DNA of 47,071 nucleotides from Oxalobacteraceae bacterium (GTDB taxonomy: Bacteria; Pseudomonadota; Gammaproteobacteria; Burkholderiales; Burkholderiaceae_D). The translations under genes and the position numbers were made by a program. This document shows, one piece after another, positions 8,116-16,903 of the stretch. The DNA is taken from NCBI GenBank assembly GCA_013284265.1, contig JABTBR010000054.1, forward strand, positions 1 to 47,071, given 5' to 3'. The notes beneath the pieces are model-generated. The model saw nothing but the letters and a program-made list of their open reading frames with translations, ran no database searches and had not been told where the DNA came from. Within the stretch, counting starts at the first letter, position 1, and every line of letters starts with the position of its first letter.

Positions 8116-9120
8116 ATGAAAGCCATCGAACTTACCGCCCCTTCGCTGTCCGCCTTGCGCCAGACCGAGCTGCCCGATCCACAGGCCGGTCCCGGCGAGG
8201 TGCTGCTGCGCCTGCGCGCGGCCACGCTGAACTATCTGGACGTGGCCATCGCCACCGGCGCCTTCCCGGTGGCCGGCTATCCGATGGTGCCGGTGGCCGA
8301 TGGCGCCGGCGAGATCGCCGCGCTGGGCGAAGGCGTACAGGGCTTCGCTGTCGGCGAGCGCGTGATCCCGCACTTCATGCCGAACTGGCAGGGCGGCGCC
8401 ATCACCGCGCACAATGTGGCGGCGCTGCGCGGCGTGAACCTGCCCGGCTCGCTGGCCGAATATGTGGCCGTTCCTGCGAGCAGCCTGGTCGCCATGCCGG
8501 CCCACCTCGACTTCGTCCAGGGCGCGGCCCTGCCGATCGCCGCGACGACGGCCTGGAACGCCGTGCGTTCGGCCCAGCTGCGTCCCGGTTCGGTGGTGGT
8601 GTTGCTGGGAACGGGAGGCGTCAGCATCTTCGCCCTGCAATTCGCCAAGGCATCCGGTGCCACCGTGATCCTGGCCTCCTCGTCCGACGACAAACTGGAA
8701 CGCGCGCGCCAGCTTGGCGCCGATATGCTGATCAACTACCGCGCCACGCCGGCCTGGGATGAGGAAGTGCTGACACTGACCGGCGGGCGCGGCGCCGACC
8801 TGGTGGTGGAGACGGTAGGCGGCGCCAATTTCGCGCGCTCGCTGAATGCGGCCGCGGTGGGCGGCGCGGTATTTACGGTCGGCTTTATCGGCGGCACGGC
8901 CGCTGCGATCGACCTGCTGCCGGTGATCGTCAAAGCCCTGCGCATCGTCGGCAACAATACCGGCTCGGTGGCCGACCTGAGCGAGGCGGCCCGCGCGATT
9001 GCCGCCCACCGCATCGTGCCAGTCATCGACCGCGTGTTCGACATCGGCGACACCCGCGCCGCCTACGCCGAACTGGCCGCCGGCGGGCGCCATTTCGGCA
9101 AACTCGCCATCGCGCACTAA
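8116..9120 (+). CDS. Medium-chain NAD(P)-dependent alcohol dehydrogenase/quinone reductase-like protein
   Basis: A 334-residue MDR enzyme: GroES-like N-terminal domain (about 1-125) and a Rossmann domain with GTGGVSIFALQFAK (about 165-180) binding the cofactor. The position that carries the catalytic zinc cysteine in classical alcohol dehydrogenases reads NYLDVAIA, so it probably acts without zinc, like quinone oxidoreductase relatives. ATG 8116 is preferred: AGGAGC lies eight bases upstream and MKAIEL matches the family N-terminus, while an in-frame ATG at 8029 adds 29 unconserved residues. It is divergent from the LysR gene that likely controls it. Confidence 0.9.
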   Translation: MKAIELTAPSLSALRQTELPDPQAGPGEVLLRLRAATLNYLDVAIATGAFPVAGYPMVPVADGAGEIAALGEGVQGFAVGERVIPHFMPNWQGGAITAHNVAALRGVNLPGSLAEYVAVPASSLVAMPAHLDFVQGAALPIAATTAWNAVRSAQLRPGSVVVLLGTGGVSIFALQFAKASGATVILASSSDDKLERARQLGADMLINYRATPAWDEEVLTLTGGRGADLVVETVGGANFARSLNAAAVGGAVFTVGFIGGTAAAIDLLPVIVKALRIVGNNTGSVADLSEAARAIAAHRIVPVIDRVFDIGDTRAAYAELAAGGRHFGKLAIAH

Positions 9121-9303
9121 GGCCACTAAGGCATCACATTCCATGATGAGGGCCTGCACCGTGCTTGGCGAGCACGCTGCGGGCCGCGTCGCCGCTTGTG
9201 CCATTTCGCCCTTGTTGCCGCTCGTTACCTGGCCTGATACGATGGGCCTGCGTTCTGCCTCCCATTGTCCAACGCCCTGCAATTATCCACATAAGGATTG
9301 TTC

Positions 9304-9762
9304 ATGAAGCGCATTCTTGTCCTATCGATCGCGGCACTACTTCCCTTGCTGGCACTCGCGGCCGATCCAAATGACCATCAGTCCGTCGAAAGAGCCGTTC
9401 TGGACTATATCGAATCGCAGCACAAAGCCGAGCCTGCGCTGATGGCGCGCGGCGTGGACGAACAGCTTGCCAAGCGCACCTACTGGCAAGCGGCCGACGG
9501 CACGGAATTCATCATGAAGACCGACTATGAAACGATGCTCAAAGTCGCGCAGACATTCAATAAAGACGGCAATAAATTCCCGACGCATCCGCGTGCGGAG
9601 ATCAAGATCCTGGATATCGACAACCGGGTCGCGACCGTGAAGCTGACCGCCGATGAGTGGATAGACTACATGCATTTGTACAAGAACCAGCACAATGAAT
9701 GGAAAGTCATCAATGTGCTGTGGCAGTATCACGATGCAAAAAGACAGGTCAACAAAAAATAG
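9304..9762 (+). CDS. NTF2-like (putative lumazine-binding type) exported protein
   Basis: A 152-residue protein with signal peptide MKRILVLSIAALLPLLALA and a cone-shaped NTF2-like fold: AVLDYIESQHKAEPALMARG, then DEQLAKRTY and the C-terminal beta strands with NEWKVINVLW. This is the pattern of the small family often annotated as putative lumazine-binding or NTF2-like proteins; ligand and function are unknown. ATG 9304 follows AAGGA by six bases; a TTG two codons earlier is not preferred. The 183-bp gap upstream shows no other gene. Confidence 0.8.
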   Translation: MKRILVLSIAALLPLLALAADPNDHQSVERAVLDYIESQHKAEPALMARGVDEQLAKRTYWQAADGTEFIMKTDYETMLKVAQTFNKDGNKFPTHPRAEIKILDIDNRVATVKLTADEWIDYMHLYKNQHNEWKVINVLWQYHDAKRQVNKK

Positions 9763-9970
9763 GCGGCCGATTGAAAGGGCCGAACTACCAAGCCGGGCCA
9801 AGCGATCTGCTTGCGATTTGCTAGTGTTGCATTCCTGGCTATTTTGCGATTCTCCCTAGCCTTCTTTTCAGCAAATTTTCCCATTCCAAAAAGACGGCAT
9901 GTAAGATTATTAATAAGCAATGAATCGCGCCTGGCGGCGGCAAATGGGCCAGTCAAGCGCCCTCGATACG

Positions 9971-10363
9971 ATGAAAGGCGACATGATCACGATACGCAAC
10001 GAGCAGTTGCAGACGCTTTCGCAGCTGACGTTCGAGCCTGGCGCCATCGCGCATGTCAGCGCGCACTTTCCGCGCCACGTGGCCGCGCTCGGCCCCGAGG
10101 GCACGCGGCGGGCAGTGCGCAGCGCGCGCGCGGCTGCGGCAGAGCTGGGCTTTCACGGAGAGCGCGAGATTACCCACTACATCGATCTGACCTTCATGTT
10201 CGGCCCCGGCTTCCACCGCAGCCCCCTGCATGCCTGGGCCGCCGCCATCCTCGCCGACCAGAATATCGCCGACTCCCGCCACCGCATGGCGCGCCTGTAT
10301 GAGGCGGCCATCGGCCATCTGCGCCAGTTGGCCACAATCCCGGAGCTCGCCCAAGGTGTGTGA
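9971..10363 (+). CDS. Small protein preceding the ASH/Ig-like effector candidate
   Basis: About 130 residues from ATG 9971 (a second ATG, 9983, gives MITIRNEQLQTLSQ and may be the true start). The region with HFPRHVAALG, then ITHYIDLTFMFGPGF and AWAAAILADQNI, resembles, from memory, a family of uncharacterised small proteins coded beside type VI secretion spike and toxin genes. No catalytic motif or signal peptide is seen. Its TGA stop (10361-10363) overlaps the start of the 1176-residue gene by eight bases, so the two are probably translationally coupled. It may act as chaperone or adaptor; that is inference. Confidence 0.65.
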   Translation: MKGDMITIRNEQLQTLSQLTFEPGAIAHVSAHFPRHVAALGPEGTRRAVRSARAAAAELGFHGEREITHYIDLTFMFGPGFHRSPLHAWAAAILADQNIADSRHRMARLYEAAIGHLRQLATIPELAQGV

Positions 10364-13300
10364 AAAAGAAGGCACGCCCTGCGAAAAGGTCGAGGGCATA
10401 GGCGGGGTCCTTGAGGGCGCCTGCGAATTGCTGGTCGCGGCGGAAGAGGCACACGAGGACGTGCAACAGCTCGCCGTGCTGGGCACGGTCGAATGCCCCG
10501 ACAAGCCGCGCATCGCCGTCCTCCCAGCGCATCACCATTTCGGCATCACCGCGCCCAATATCGCCGCGAATAAGCAGGCGACGATCAGCGTCAAGAACAT
10601 AGGCGAAGCCGATCTCCTCATCACCAAGGTAGAGCTGATGCCGGCGCTGCCCGGACATTTCCAGCTGGTCTCCAACCTTGGCGGCGCCACCATCGCACCG
10701 AAGCAGGAACGCAGCTTCAAGATCGCCTGCACGCCAGTCACGCGCGGTCATCACAGTTGCAAGGTGCACATCAGCTCCACCGCGGTCAATGTCGACGCGC
10801 CCATCATTGTGTCGCTCGGCGTCACCGCCGGCTTTCCAGAAATCGCGGTCGCGCCGGGGACCCTCGATTTCGGCGCCATCCTGGTTGGACAGAGCTCCAG
10901 TCCCGCCACCTTCGTCATTACCAACCCCGGCCTGAAAGAACTGACGCTCAAGAGCGCGACCTTCAGCGGCCCCGGCTTCCAGATCTCGACGGGGCCGCTG
11001 AGCGGCAAGATCGCGCCCACCGATACCGATCCGCAGGCCAGGCTGGAATTTGCCATCACGGCCACGCCCACGGCGGCCAAGCAGGTCGCCGTCACCCTGT
11101 CGATCGCCTCCGATGCGCACAACGCCAGTCCGGTCCTGCTGAAACTGTCGATGAAGGGCGTACGGCCGGAGATCACGGTCAGCCACGCGGAATGGGATTT
11201 CAAGGACTCCCTGCTCGGCGGAAAAGCGAGTGTGCAGCTATTCACCCTCAAGAACACCGGCAGCGCCCCGCTGAACATCGCCGATATCGCGCTCAGCGGA
11301 GATCCGGATTTCAGTTTTGCGGAACAGAGCAAGCCCGCCGACCCTATCCAGCCCGGCAAGCAGTGGGAACTCAAGCTGGCCTGCCTGGCCAGCGTCGCCA
11401 AGGCGCGCGCGGCGACCATCAGCATCACGTCGGATGCCCAGAACAAGCAGGCTCCCGTGCTGCTGAAGCTCAAGGCGAGAGGCGTGGCGCCGGACATCGG
11501 CATCGACCTGGAAGCGAAGGATTTCGGCAAACTCGTGTGCGGCAACTCGGCCGTTCAGGAATTCATCATCAAGAACACCGGCAGCGCGCACCTGCACCTG
11601 AGCAGCATCACGCTCGATGACCCCGGCCACTTCAGCATCATGGATGGCCCCGTCATGGACCAGCCGATCAAGGTCAATGGCAAGCGCACGTTCAAGGTCA
11701 AATCCACGCCGACGCTGGGTGGAACGCTGAAAGCCCGCGTGACCATCGCCTCGGACGCGCTCAGCGGACCGGTGGTGGTGCCGCTGAGCGTCGTCGCCCA
11801 GCTGCCCACGGTCGCGATCCTGCCTTCGCCGGCGGCGGTACTGCACCACGCCACGGTGCCCAACCAGGCCACGCTCACCGCGACCGGCACGCCGGATGGC
11901 GGGCAATATGCGTGGACGATCCAGACACCGGCCACCGCCAATTTCGTCGCTGGCCTAGCCCCTGGCAATGTGAATCAGGCCGACATCGAAGGCCTCGTGC
12001 CCGGCACCACCAACGTGACCGTCAGCTACACGGTCGGCTCCGCGCCCGCCGTGAGCGCCACCGTGGCCTTCCACGTGGTGCAAGTCAGTATCACGCAAGG
12101 CACCACGCTGGCGGTGGTCCACCCCTACGGCCAGCCGGCCGCGAACCTGACGCTCAACGCCGTGGGAACGCCGCTTGGGGGGGCTCCCCTGTTTCAGGCG
12201 CTGGACCATCACGGCGGCAACGCCGCGCTGGTCTACACCAGCGCCCTCGCCGGCCTGAGCCCGACGCTGCGCACCCAGGCCCGCGGCCGCTCCAGCGCGA
12301 CCGTGCAATATGCGCTGGGCAGCGTCACGGCGCAGGCCTCGATCGACGTGGACGTGACCACGCTGGCCTGCTCGCAGGTGACGTGGCGCCCCGCAGGCGG
12401 AGGCAACGTCCTGACCGCGGCGGTCCGCCCATGCCCGCATGAGGCGGCCTTCCAGCAACCCACCAGTGCGATCGCGGCGACCGCGCCGGCGACCGACGAG
12501 CATCACCATGGCGACGAATGCGCCTACTGCGCCGAGGCCGGTCGCCCCGTGCATCACTTCATCCACTCCGACACGGGGACCAGCGCCGTCACCATCGTGC
12601 AGGAGTTGCACGCGGAAATCCACCACCTGCGCGGCTTGCTTCCCCCGAACTGGTCCCCCACATGGGATCCCGCCGATCACATCAACAACATGCCGCAGGC
12701 GGCACGAAACTATATTGCGAGCCGCCCGTGGCTGGCGAACGTCAGCGTCTGGCTGTACAACCCGCTGGGCTGGCGGCCGCCCTGCAACCACTGCGCGGCC
12801 ACGGGACGCTGCAGTAATTGCAATGGCACTGGACGCTATGGCAGGTTCGGTACCTGTAATCGATGCGTTAACGGAGTTTGCCCTAGCTGCACAGGGGGCT
12901 TCAGGGTGGCCCTGCTCAGAGGAAAAATGATCGGGGTGCTGGTAGCCCGAGATGCGCAGGGCCGCGTCTACCGCTTGCGGGGGGTGTCGGGCTCCTTCCA
13001 GGGCGTGCGCGAGGGGGCGCCCGAGTACGGCGCACCCAACCGGTTTTGGGCGCGCCAGTTGCCCGACCGGGCGAACATTCCGAGTGCATCCCATGGCAGC
13101 TACAATTATGACCATCCAGACCTCGGCGAGACCTTCGGTCTATGTGCTGCCACGCATATGCTGGCCCAGGCCCTGGACCAGGGGCTGGAATTGATGTCGA
13201 TGGCCGAGATGTGGATAGGTGCGCCCAACGGCCCCCGGGTCGATGGGCAGCTGCAATCGTCCTGCCCGCACTGCCGGCAGTATTTCGAACACATGCTATG

Positions 13301-13886
13301 CGACGCCGGCCCTCAGGCGCGCAGCACGCCCTATGGCGGCACCGCCGCGATCCAGAACCGCGGCCAGCGCGTGGCGATCGACGAACCACCCTTCGTTTAT
13401 GCGTCGGTCGGGGCGCGGAGGGAGCTGCACGGACTGCCATCGGGAGCGGGATTGATGCAGTGGACCATCCAGGTCCCCGCAGTCGCGCCTGTCGTCGGAC
13501 TGTCCAATCTGCGTGACCTCACCCTGGACCCGCTCACCGCCGGGACGACCATGGTCCGTCTGACCTACCCCATCAATACCACAAGCACGGCGACCATCAC
13601 GCTCCACGTGCTGTCGATCGTGGAAGCCGGTCCGGTGGCGCTGCCGCTGGCCCAGGCTGGCGGCACGACCATCAGCGTCGCCACGCCGATACCGGGACCG
13701 GGAACCCTGCAATGGCAGATCGCCCACCCCGCGGTCGCGCGCTTCGCCGGCGGCGTGGCGCCCGGCAATGTCACCACCGTGACGATAGAGCCCGTGGGCC
13801 TGGGTACGACGCAGCTGACCGTCAGCGTGCTGGTCAATGGCGTCCTGACCGGCGCCACGGCCAGCATCACCATCAACGTGACATAG
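10356..13886 (+). CDS. Large ASH/Ig-like multidomain protein with CxxC cluster and deaminase-like core (candidate toxin)
   Basis: 1176 residues from GTG 10356, chosen because it overlaps the upstream stop; no signal peptide. Four ASH/choice-of-anchor-D-like repeats (about 53-160, 161-270, 271-378, 379-485; each begins like PEIAVAPGTLDFG and contains xxNTGSAPLxI) are followed by two Ig-like domains (485-680), a Cys/His-rich linker, four CxxC pairs (810-845; CSNCNGTG is DnaJ zinc-finger-like), then a segment (about 850-985) laid out like a nucleic-acid/nucleotide deaminase: two strands, a helix with GLCAATHM (C930), a strand, and a helix with SCPHCRQYF (C970, C973). The glutamate normally two residues after the first ligand is alanine here. 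Two more Ig-like domains end the protein (about 1000-1176). Next to a SUKH-like gene, a toxin role is likely but unproven. Confidence 0.7.
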   Translation: MCEKEGTPCEKVEGIGGVLEGACELLVAAEEAHEDVQQLAVLGTVECPDKPRIAVLPAHHHFGITAPNIAANKQATISVKNIGEADLLITKVELMPALPGHFQLVSNLGGATIAPKQERSFKIACTPVTRGHHSCKVHISSTAVNVDAPIIVSLGVTAGFPEIAVAPGTLDFGAILVGQSSSPATFVITNPGLKELTLKSATFSGPGFQISTGPLSGKIAPTDTDPQARLEFAITATPTAAKQVAVTLSIASDAHNASPVLLKLSMKGVRPEITVSHAEWDFKDSLLGGKASVQLFTLKNTGSAPLNIADIALSGDPDFSFAEQSKPADPIQPGKQWELKLACLASVAKARAATISITSDAQNKQAPVLLKLKARGVAPDIGIDLEAKDFGKLVCGNSAVQEFIIKNTGSAHLHLSSITLDDPGHFSIMDGPVMDQPIKVNGKRTFKVKSTPTLGGTLKARVTIASDALSGPVVVPLSVVAQLPTVAILPSPAAVLHHATVPNQATLTATGTPDGGQYAWTIQTPATANFVAGLAPGNVNQADIEGLVPGTTNVTVSYTVGSAPAVSATVAFHVVQVSITQGTTLAVVHPYGQPAANLTLNAVGTPLGGAPLFQALDHHGGNAALVYTSALAGLSPTLRTQARGRSSATVQYALGSVTAQASIDVDVTTLACSQVTWRPAGGGNVLTAAVRPCPHEAAFQQPTSAIAATAPATDEHHHGDECAYCAEAGRPVHHFIHSDTGTSAVTIVQELHAEIHHLRGLLPPNWSPTWDPADHINNMPQAARNYIASRPWLANVSVWLYNPLGWRPPCNHCAATGRCSNCNGTGRYGRFGTCNRCVNGVCPSCTGGFRVALLRGKMIGVLVARDAQGRVYRLRGVSGSFQGVREGAPEYGAPNRFWARQLPDRANIPSASHGSYNYDHPDLGETFGLCAATHMLAQALDQGLELMSMAEMWIGAPNGPRVDGQLQSSCPHCRQYFEHMLCDAGPQARSTPYGGTAAIQNRGQRVAIDEPPFVYASVGARRELHGLPSGAGLMQWTIQVPAVAPVVGLSNLRDLTLDPLTAGTTMVRLTYPINTTSTATITLHVLSIVEAGPVALPLAQAGGTTISVATPIPGPGTLQWQIAHPAVARFAGGVAPGNVTTVTIEPVGLGTTQLTVSVLVNGVLTGATASITINVT

Positions 13887-13900
13887 GGGCTCAACGACGC

Positions 13901-14659
13901 ATGAACGCGCCAGACGATATCGACCGTGCCATAGCCTATTGCGACACCCTCGCGCCCGGCTTCTCCGCGCGCATCCGCGGGGCATCGGCGCAGCAGCTCG
14001 ATGCGCTGGCGGAGTTGCAGGGCCGGCCGCTCGACCTGCCCCACCGCCGCTTCCTCGAGACCATGGGCGGGTCCACCGGCGGGCTCGATTTCAAACAGCT
14101 CGACACCTCGGCGCAAGGCTTGCTCACGGGGCTGGGCGCGACCTATGGCACGCCCGTTGCCGGTTTCGAACTGTTCGCCGTCGCAGAGGACGAGCCTTAC
14201 CGGGATCTCTATCTGGTCGCGCGCGATCAAGAGCGCGCGCTCGAATCCATGAACAGCCGCATCGGCACGACCCACGCCAGCCTGGCCGGCGACAGCGGCA
14301 GCCGCGTGGCCGCTACTATCGCCGAGTTCGTCTGCCACGCGATGCTGCGCCAGGCCGTCACCGATCACCTGCCGCATCGCCAGGGCTATCTGCTGCAGCG
14401 CCAGCACGCGGCCTCAGCGCCGGAGCCCACCGTGCTGGACGCGCTCGACCGGATCGCGGCCAAACTCGGCCTCGCACAACTGTGGTTTTCTTCGCCGACC
14501 ACGCGCTTCCATGTGGCGGACGGGACCGTGATCATCGCCAGGCAGACGGCGCGCCAGCCCTTCACCGTCACGGTGATGGCCAAGGACCGCGAAGCCATCG
14601 CCGACACCGACGAGGCGCTGGTGCGGGCACTGGATCTGAAGCGCTTGCGCTCGCGCTGA
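13901..14659 (+). CDS. SUKH (SMI1/KNR4)-like protein, candidate immunity protein
   Basis: 252 residues from ATG 13901, 14 bp after the effector candidate. The segment SAQQLDALAELQ ... LDLPHRRFLETMGGSTGG (about 30-62) has the pattern of the SUKH fold, where an acidic helix is followed by LPxxYxxFLxxxGG. ELFAVAEDEPYRDLYLVA fits the following beta strands. SUKH proteins are common immunity proteins that neutralise nuclease and deaminase toxins, and the position directly after the large gene suits that role. The C-terminal 90 residues are not recognised. No signal peptide, so it would act in the cytoplasm. Confidence 0.6.
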   Translation: MNAPDDIDRAIAYCDTLAPGFSARIRGASAQQLDALAELQGRPLDLPHRRFLETMGGSTGGLDFKQLDTSAQGLLTGLGATYGTPVAGFELFAVAEDEPYRDLYLVARDQERALESMNSRIGTTHASLAGDSGSRVAATIAEFVCHAMLRQAVTDHLPHRQGYLLQRQHAASAPEPTVLDALDRIAAKLGLAQLWFSSPTTRFHVADGTVIIARQTARQPFTVTVMAKDREAIADTDEALVRALDLKRLRSR

Positions 14660-14715
14660 AACATCTGCCGGCGGCGGCATAGTATGATGAGATATTGCCT
14701 TTCGCCACCAGTTCA

Positions 14716-15279
14716 ATGAACGACGCTCAACCCGACAGCCTGCATGAAAAAATCGACGCCCACGCGCTGGAAGTCGAGCGCTTTCATGCCGAAGTGGCGA
14801 GCTTGACCCGGCAGGTCGCCAACTGCGACAAGCTGATCAAGCTGGGCAACGCCAGCCTGGGCCAGATCGACCAGAAAATCGCCGAGGCCATCCAGATCAG
14901 CGCCCAGGCGCAGCACAATGCCGACGCCGCCGGCCTTGCGGCCAGCCAGGCCGCGACCGCGGCCACCAGCGCCGCCGTCCACGGCCTGCTGGAGGCCATG
15001 AACGAAGCCACGGCGGCGGCGCGCACAACCGGCACTAGGCTGAATATCCTGCAATTCAAGACTGGCTGGTGGATCACCCTCTATGCCGCCCTCACCTTGC
15101 TGTGCTGCCTGCTGACCGGCTTCATCACCAGCTGGGCCTTGCGCGGCAATGCCCTCACGCCGGAACAGGCGCGCTACGTCGAGCTGGGCAAAGCCCACGA
15201 AACCGTGCTCGACAACGCGAGCGAGCGCGAGCTGAAATTGATCAACGCGATACGCAGCCGGCCGCCCAAGACGAAGTAA
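14716..15279 (+). CDS. Coiled-coil protein with one membrane segment, unknown function
   Basis: About 187 residues from ATG 14716. Residues 5-100 are helical and rich in Ala, Gln and Glu with a heptad-like pattern (coiled coil); one transmembrane segment follows (about 117-140, WITLYAALTLLCCLLTGFI), then a short charged tail. No family recognised. It follows the SUKH-like gene by 56 bp on the same strand and may be the last gene of the candidate toxin operon. The layout resembles small mobilisation- or phage-associated membrane proteins, but nothing nearby supports that. Confidence 0.65.
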   Translation: MNDAQPDSLHEKIDAHALEVERFHAEVASLTRQVANCDKLIKLGNASLGQIDQKIAEAIQISAQAQHNADAAGLAASQAATAATSAAVHGLLEAMNEATAAARTTGTRLNILQFKTGWWITLYAALTLLCCLLTGFITSWALRGNALTPEQARYVELGKAHETVLDNASERELKLINAIRSRPPKTK

Positions 15280-15314
15280 ACCTGGCGGTCAAATTGGCCG
15301 CTCGCGGGCCCTGC

Positions 15315-15611
15315 TCAGTTTTTTCCAGGCCGTGCGGCCTGCACAGCACCGGCTCTCATCCCCATGGGCCGCAACAATTTTTCCACGGTATCGAGGGTGG
15401 GACTGGACACTTCACGTTCGATATCTTGCAGGGTACGCGGGGAAACATCACAAATTTTCGCGTACTCGGGAATCGTGAACCGCAGCGTTTTGCGAATCTC
15501 CCGTATCACCTTCGGGATAGGCAAGTCGGGTGCGGCGGCCAGCCTGTCCATCAGCGCGCGCCGCAACTGATTCTGCTCTGCCGCCGTCAAGGCGGTATAC
15601 CGCTTGTCCAT
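15315..15611 (-). CDS. HipB-like helix-turn-helix antitoxin
   Basis: 98 residues with an XRE-type helix-turn-helix at about 33-80 (EYAKICDVSPRTLQDIERE). Its ATG overlaps the stop of the HipA-like kinase as TGATG, which implies coupled translation and a common transcript starting upstream of the kinase. It would bind DNA to repress the operon and hold the kinase inactive. The order kinase-then-HTH is the reverse of classical hipBA. A C-terminal tail with MRAGAVQAARPGKN has no known role. Confidence 0.85.
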   Translation of the reverse strand: MDKRYTALTAAEQNQLRRALMDRLAAAPDLPIPKVIREIRKTLRFTIPEYAKICDVSPRTLQDIEREVSSPTLDTVEKLLRPMGMRAGAVQAARPGKN

Positions 15612-16897
15612 CAGAGCTTCCTCAGCTGGTTCAGATTATTGTCAATGGTGAGCCGCTTGGGCTCGACCAGGTCGCCTATTCCCAAGGCGTAAGCATCATC
15701 CATGAGGGTGCCGAGTGGCTCGACCATGTCTTTCAGCGCCGTACACAGCGGCTCTTCATGCATATCGGCCGCTGTCGCAACCTGCTCGACTATGCTGGCC
15801 CATTGCGGCGCGCCGCCATCGTCGGCGGCCCAGCGCATGCGGCGCGCGATGCCATCGGGGTGCATGAACATGGGAGCGAAGTCAAACAGCGGCGTGAGGC
15901 CGATATAGCCGTCGTCGCGGCGCTGGATAGCGGTATTGCGTGCATGGTTGTCCGTGTTGCCCAACACGACATTGGCAACGTCACGCTTGAGGTATTCAAT
16001 GATCTCCCCTGCCGCTTCGCTCATCCGGGACTTCATCCTGGACACAAACTCATTGTGGAACGGAACCTCGCCAAATCGGCTCAGTTCGCATACGGAGGCC
16101 AGACTTTCCTGGCCATGGCGCTTGACGCGGCCGTCGACTACCTCGCGGTCGAAGCGCGGAATGAACAGAGCACGTTCGCGCAGGAGTAAATCGTCGTGGA
16201 CGCGCAGCCCCAGCTTGCGCGCCAACTGCATGTAGGGCGCCTCGCATCGCAGGATGTTGCCCAGCGCCTGGTCCGCACCTCGGCCAAACTTGACAATAAA
16301 ATGCTGTTCCGCCTCGGCGTCGGGCAGGGCATGATCGAGATAGTAGAGACCATCGCGTGCACGCGTCAGCAAAATCTTTGGCCACTCGCCCTGAATACCT
16401 GAGGAGCCAGCCAAAAAGAGGCCGTGTTGCGCCAGGTATTCGTTAAAGTCTCCCGCGCGCTCAGCGACTTCTTCAATCGTAAATCCTCGCCCTGGTCCGG
16501 CGGTTTTCGCCGTCACCCAGTTATATGCCTCTTTGACACGTATATTGCCGATAGGGCTACCGGCTCCAGCGCAGAGCAAATCCCAATCCGCGGACGGTCC
16601 GGCGTTTTCGTCCCTACCTATTTGATTCAATAATTCCTTGCGACCATAGCCCTGCGGCAGCAAGTCAATCAGGAATGGCGGCCAGCTTGGTCCCGCGATG
16701 ACGAACAGGTCGACTTCATGATTGACTGACAGCGCCGCGGCATCTCGCCGGCGCAAATAATCCAATGCGAAATCCCCTTCATAGCCCAAGAAGGTTTGTG
16801 CTGCGATACCTCGTGACTCATCGCCAAAAAGGGTCAGGGCGGCAGCATCACGCCACGCGCCGCTTACAAAGATCTGCAATGTACATTCTTTAGTCAT
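15611..16897 (-). CDS. HipA-family kinase toxin
   Basis: 428 residues from ATG 16897 (a GTG two codons earlier, 16903, is also possible; neither has a clear ribosome site). HipA kinases phosphorylate tRNA synthetases or other targets and cause dormancy. The key residues are kept: the Gly-rich loop AGSSGIQGEWPK (about 163-174), FIVKF lysine (K203), catalytic NTDNHARN (D316, N321) and the metal aspartate in LFDFAP (D339), with spacings that match E. coli HipA (309/314/332). So it looks active. It is the first gene of a two-gene unit with the HTH gene, preceded by a 23-bp-spaced direct repeat that may be the operator. Confidence 0.88.
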   Translation of the reverse strand: MTKECTLQIFVSGAWRDAAALTLFGDESRGIAAQTFLGYEGDFALDYLRRRDAAALSVNHEVDLFVIAGPSWPPFLIDLLPQGYGRKELLNQIGRDENAGPSADWDLLCAGAGSPIGNIRVKEAYNWVTAKTAGPGRGFTIEEVAERAGDFNEYLAQHGLFLAGSSGIQGEWPKILLTRARDGLYYLDHALPDAEAEQHFIVKFGRGADQALGNILRCEAPYMQLARKLGLRVHDDLLLRERALFIPRFDREVVDGRVKRHGQESLASVCELSRFGEVPFHNEFVSRMKSRMSEAAGEIIEYLKRDVANVVLGNTDNHARNTAIQRRDDGYIGLTPLFDFAPMFMHPDGIARRMRWAADDGGAPQWASIVEQVATAADMHEEPLCTALKDMVEPLGTLMDDAYALGIGDLVEPKRLTIDNNLNQLRKL

Positions 16898-16903
16898 ATG
16901 CAC

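Noticed and set aside
9729..9956. 75-codon minus-strand frame between the NTF2-like gene and the small protein gene
   Set aside because: No ribosome site, no family, overlaps the end of the NTF2-like gene.
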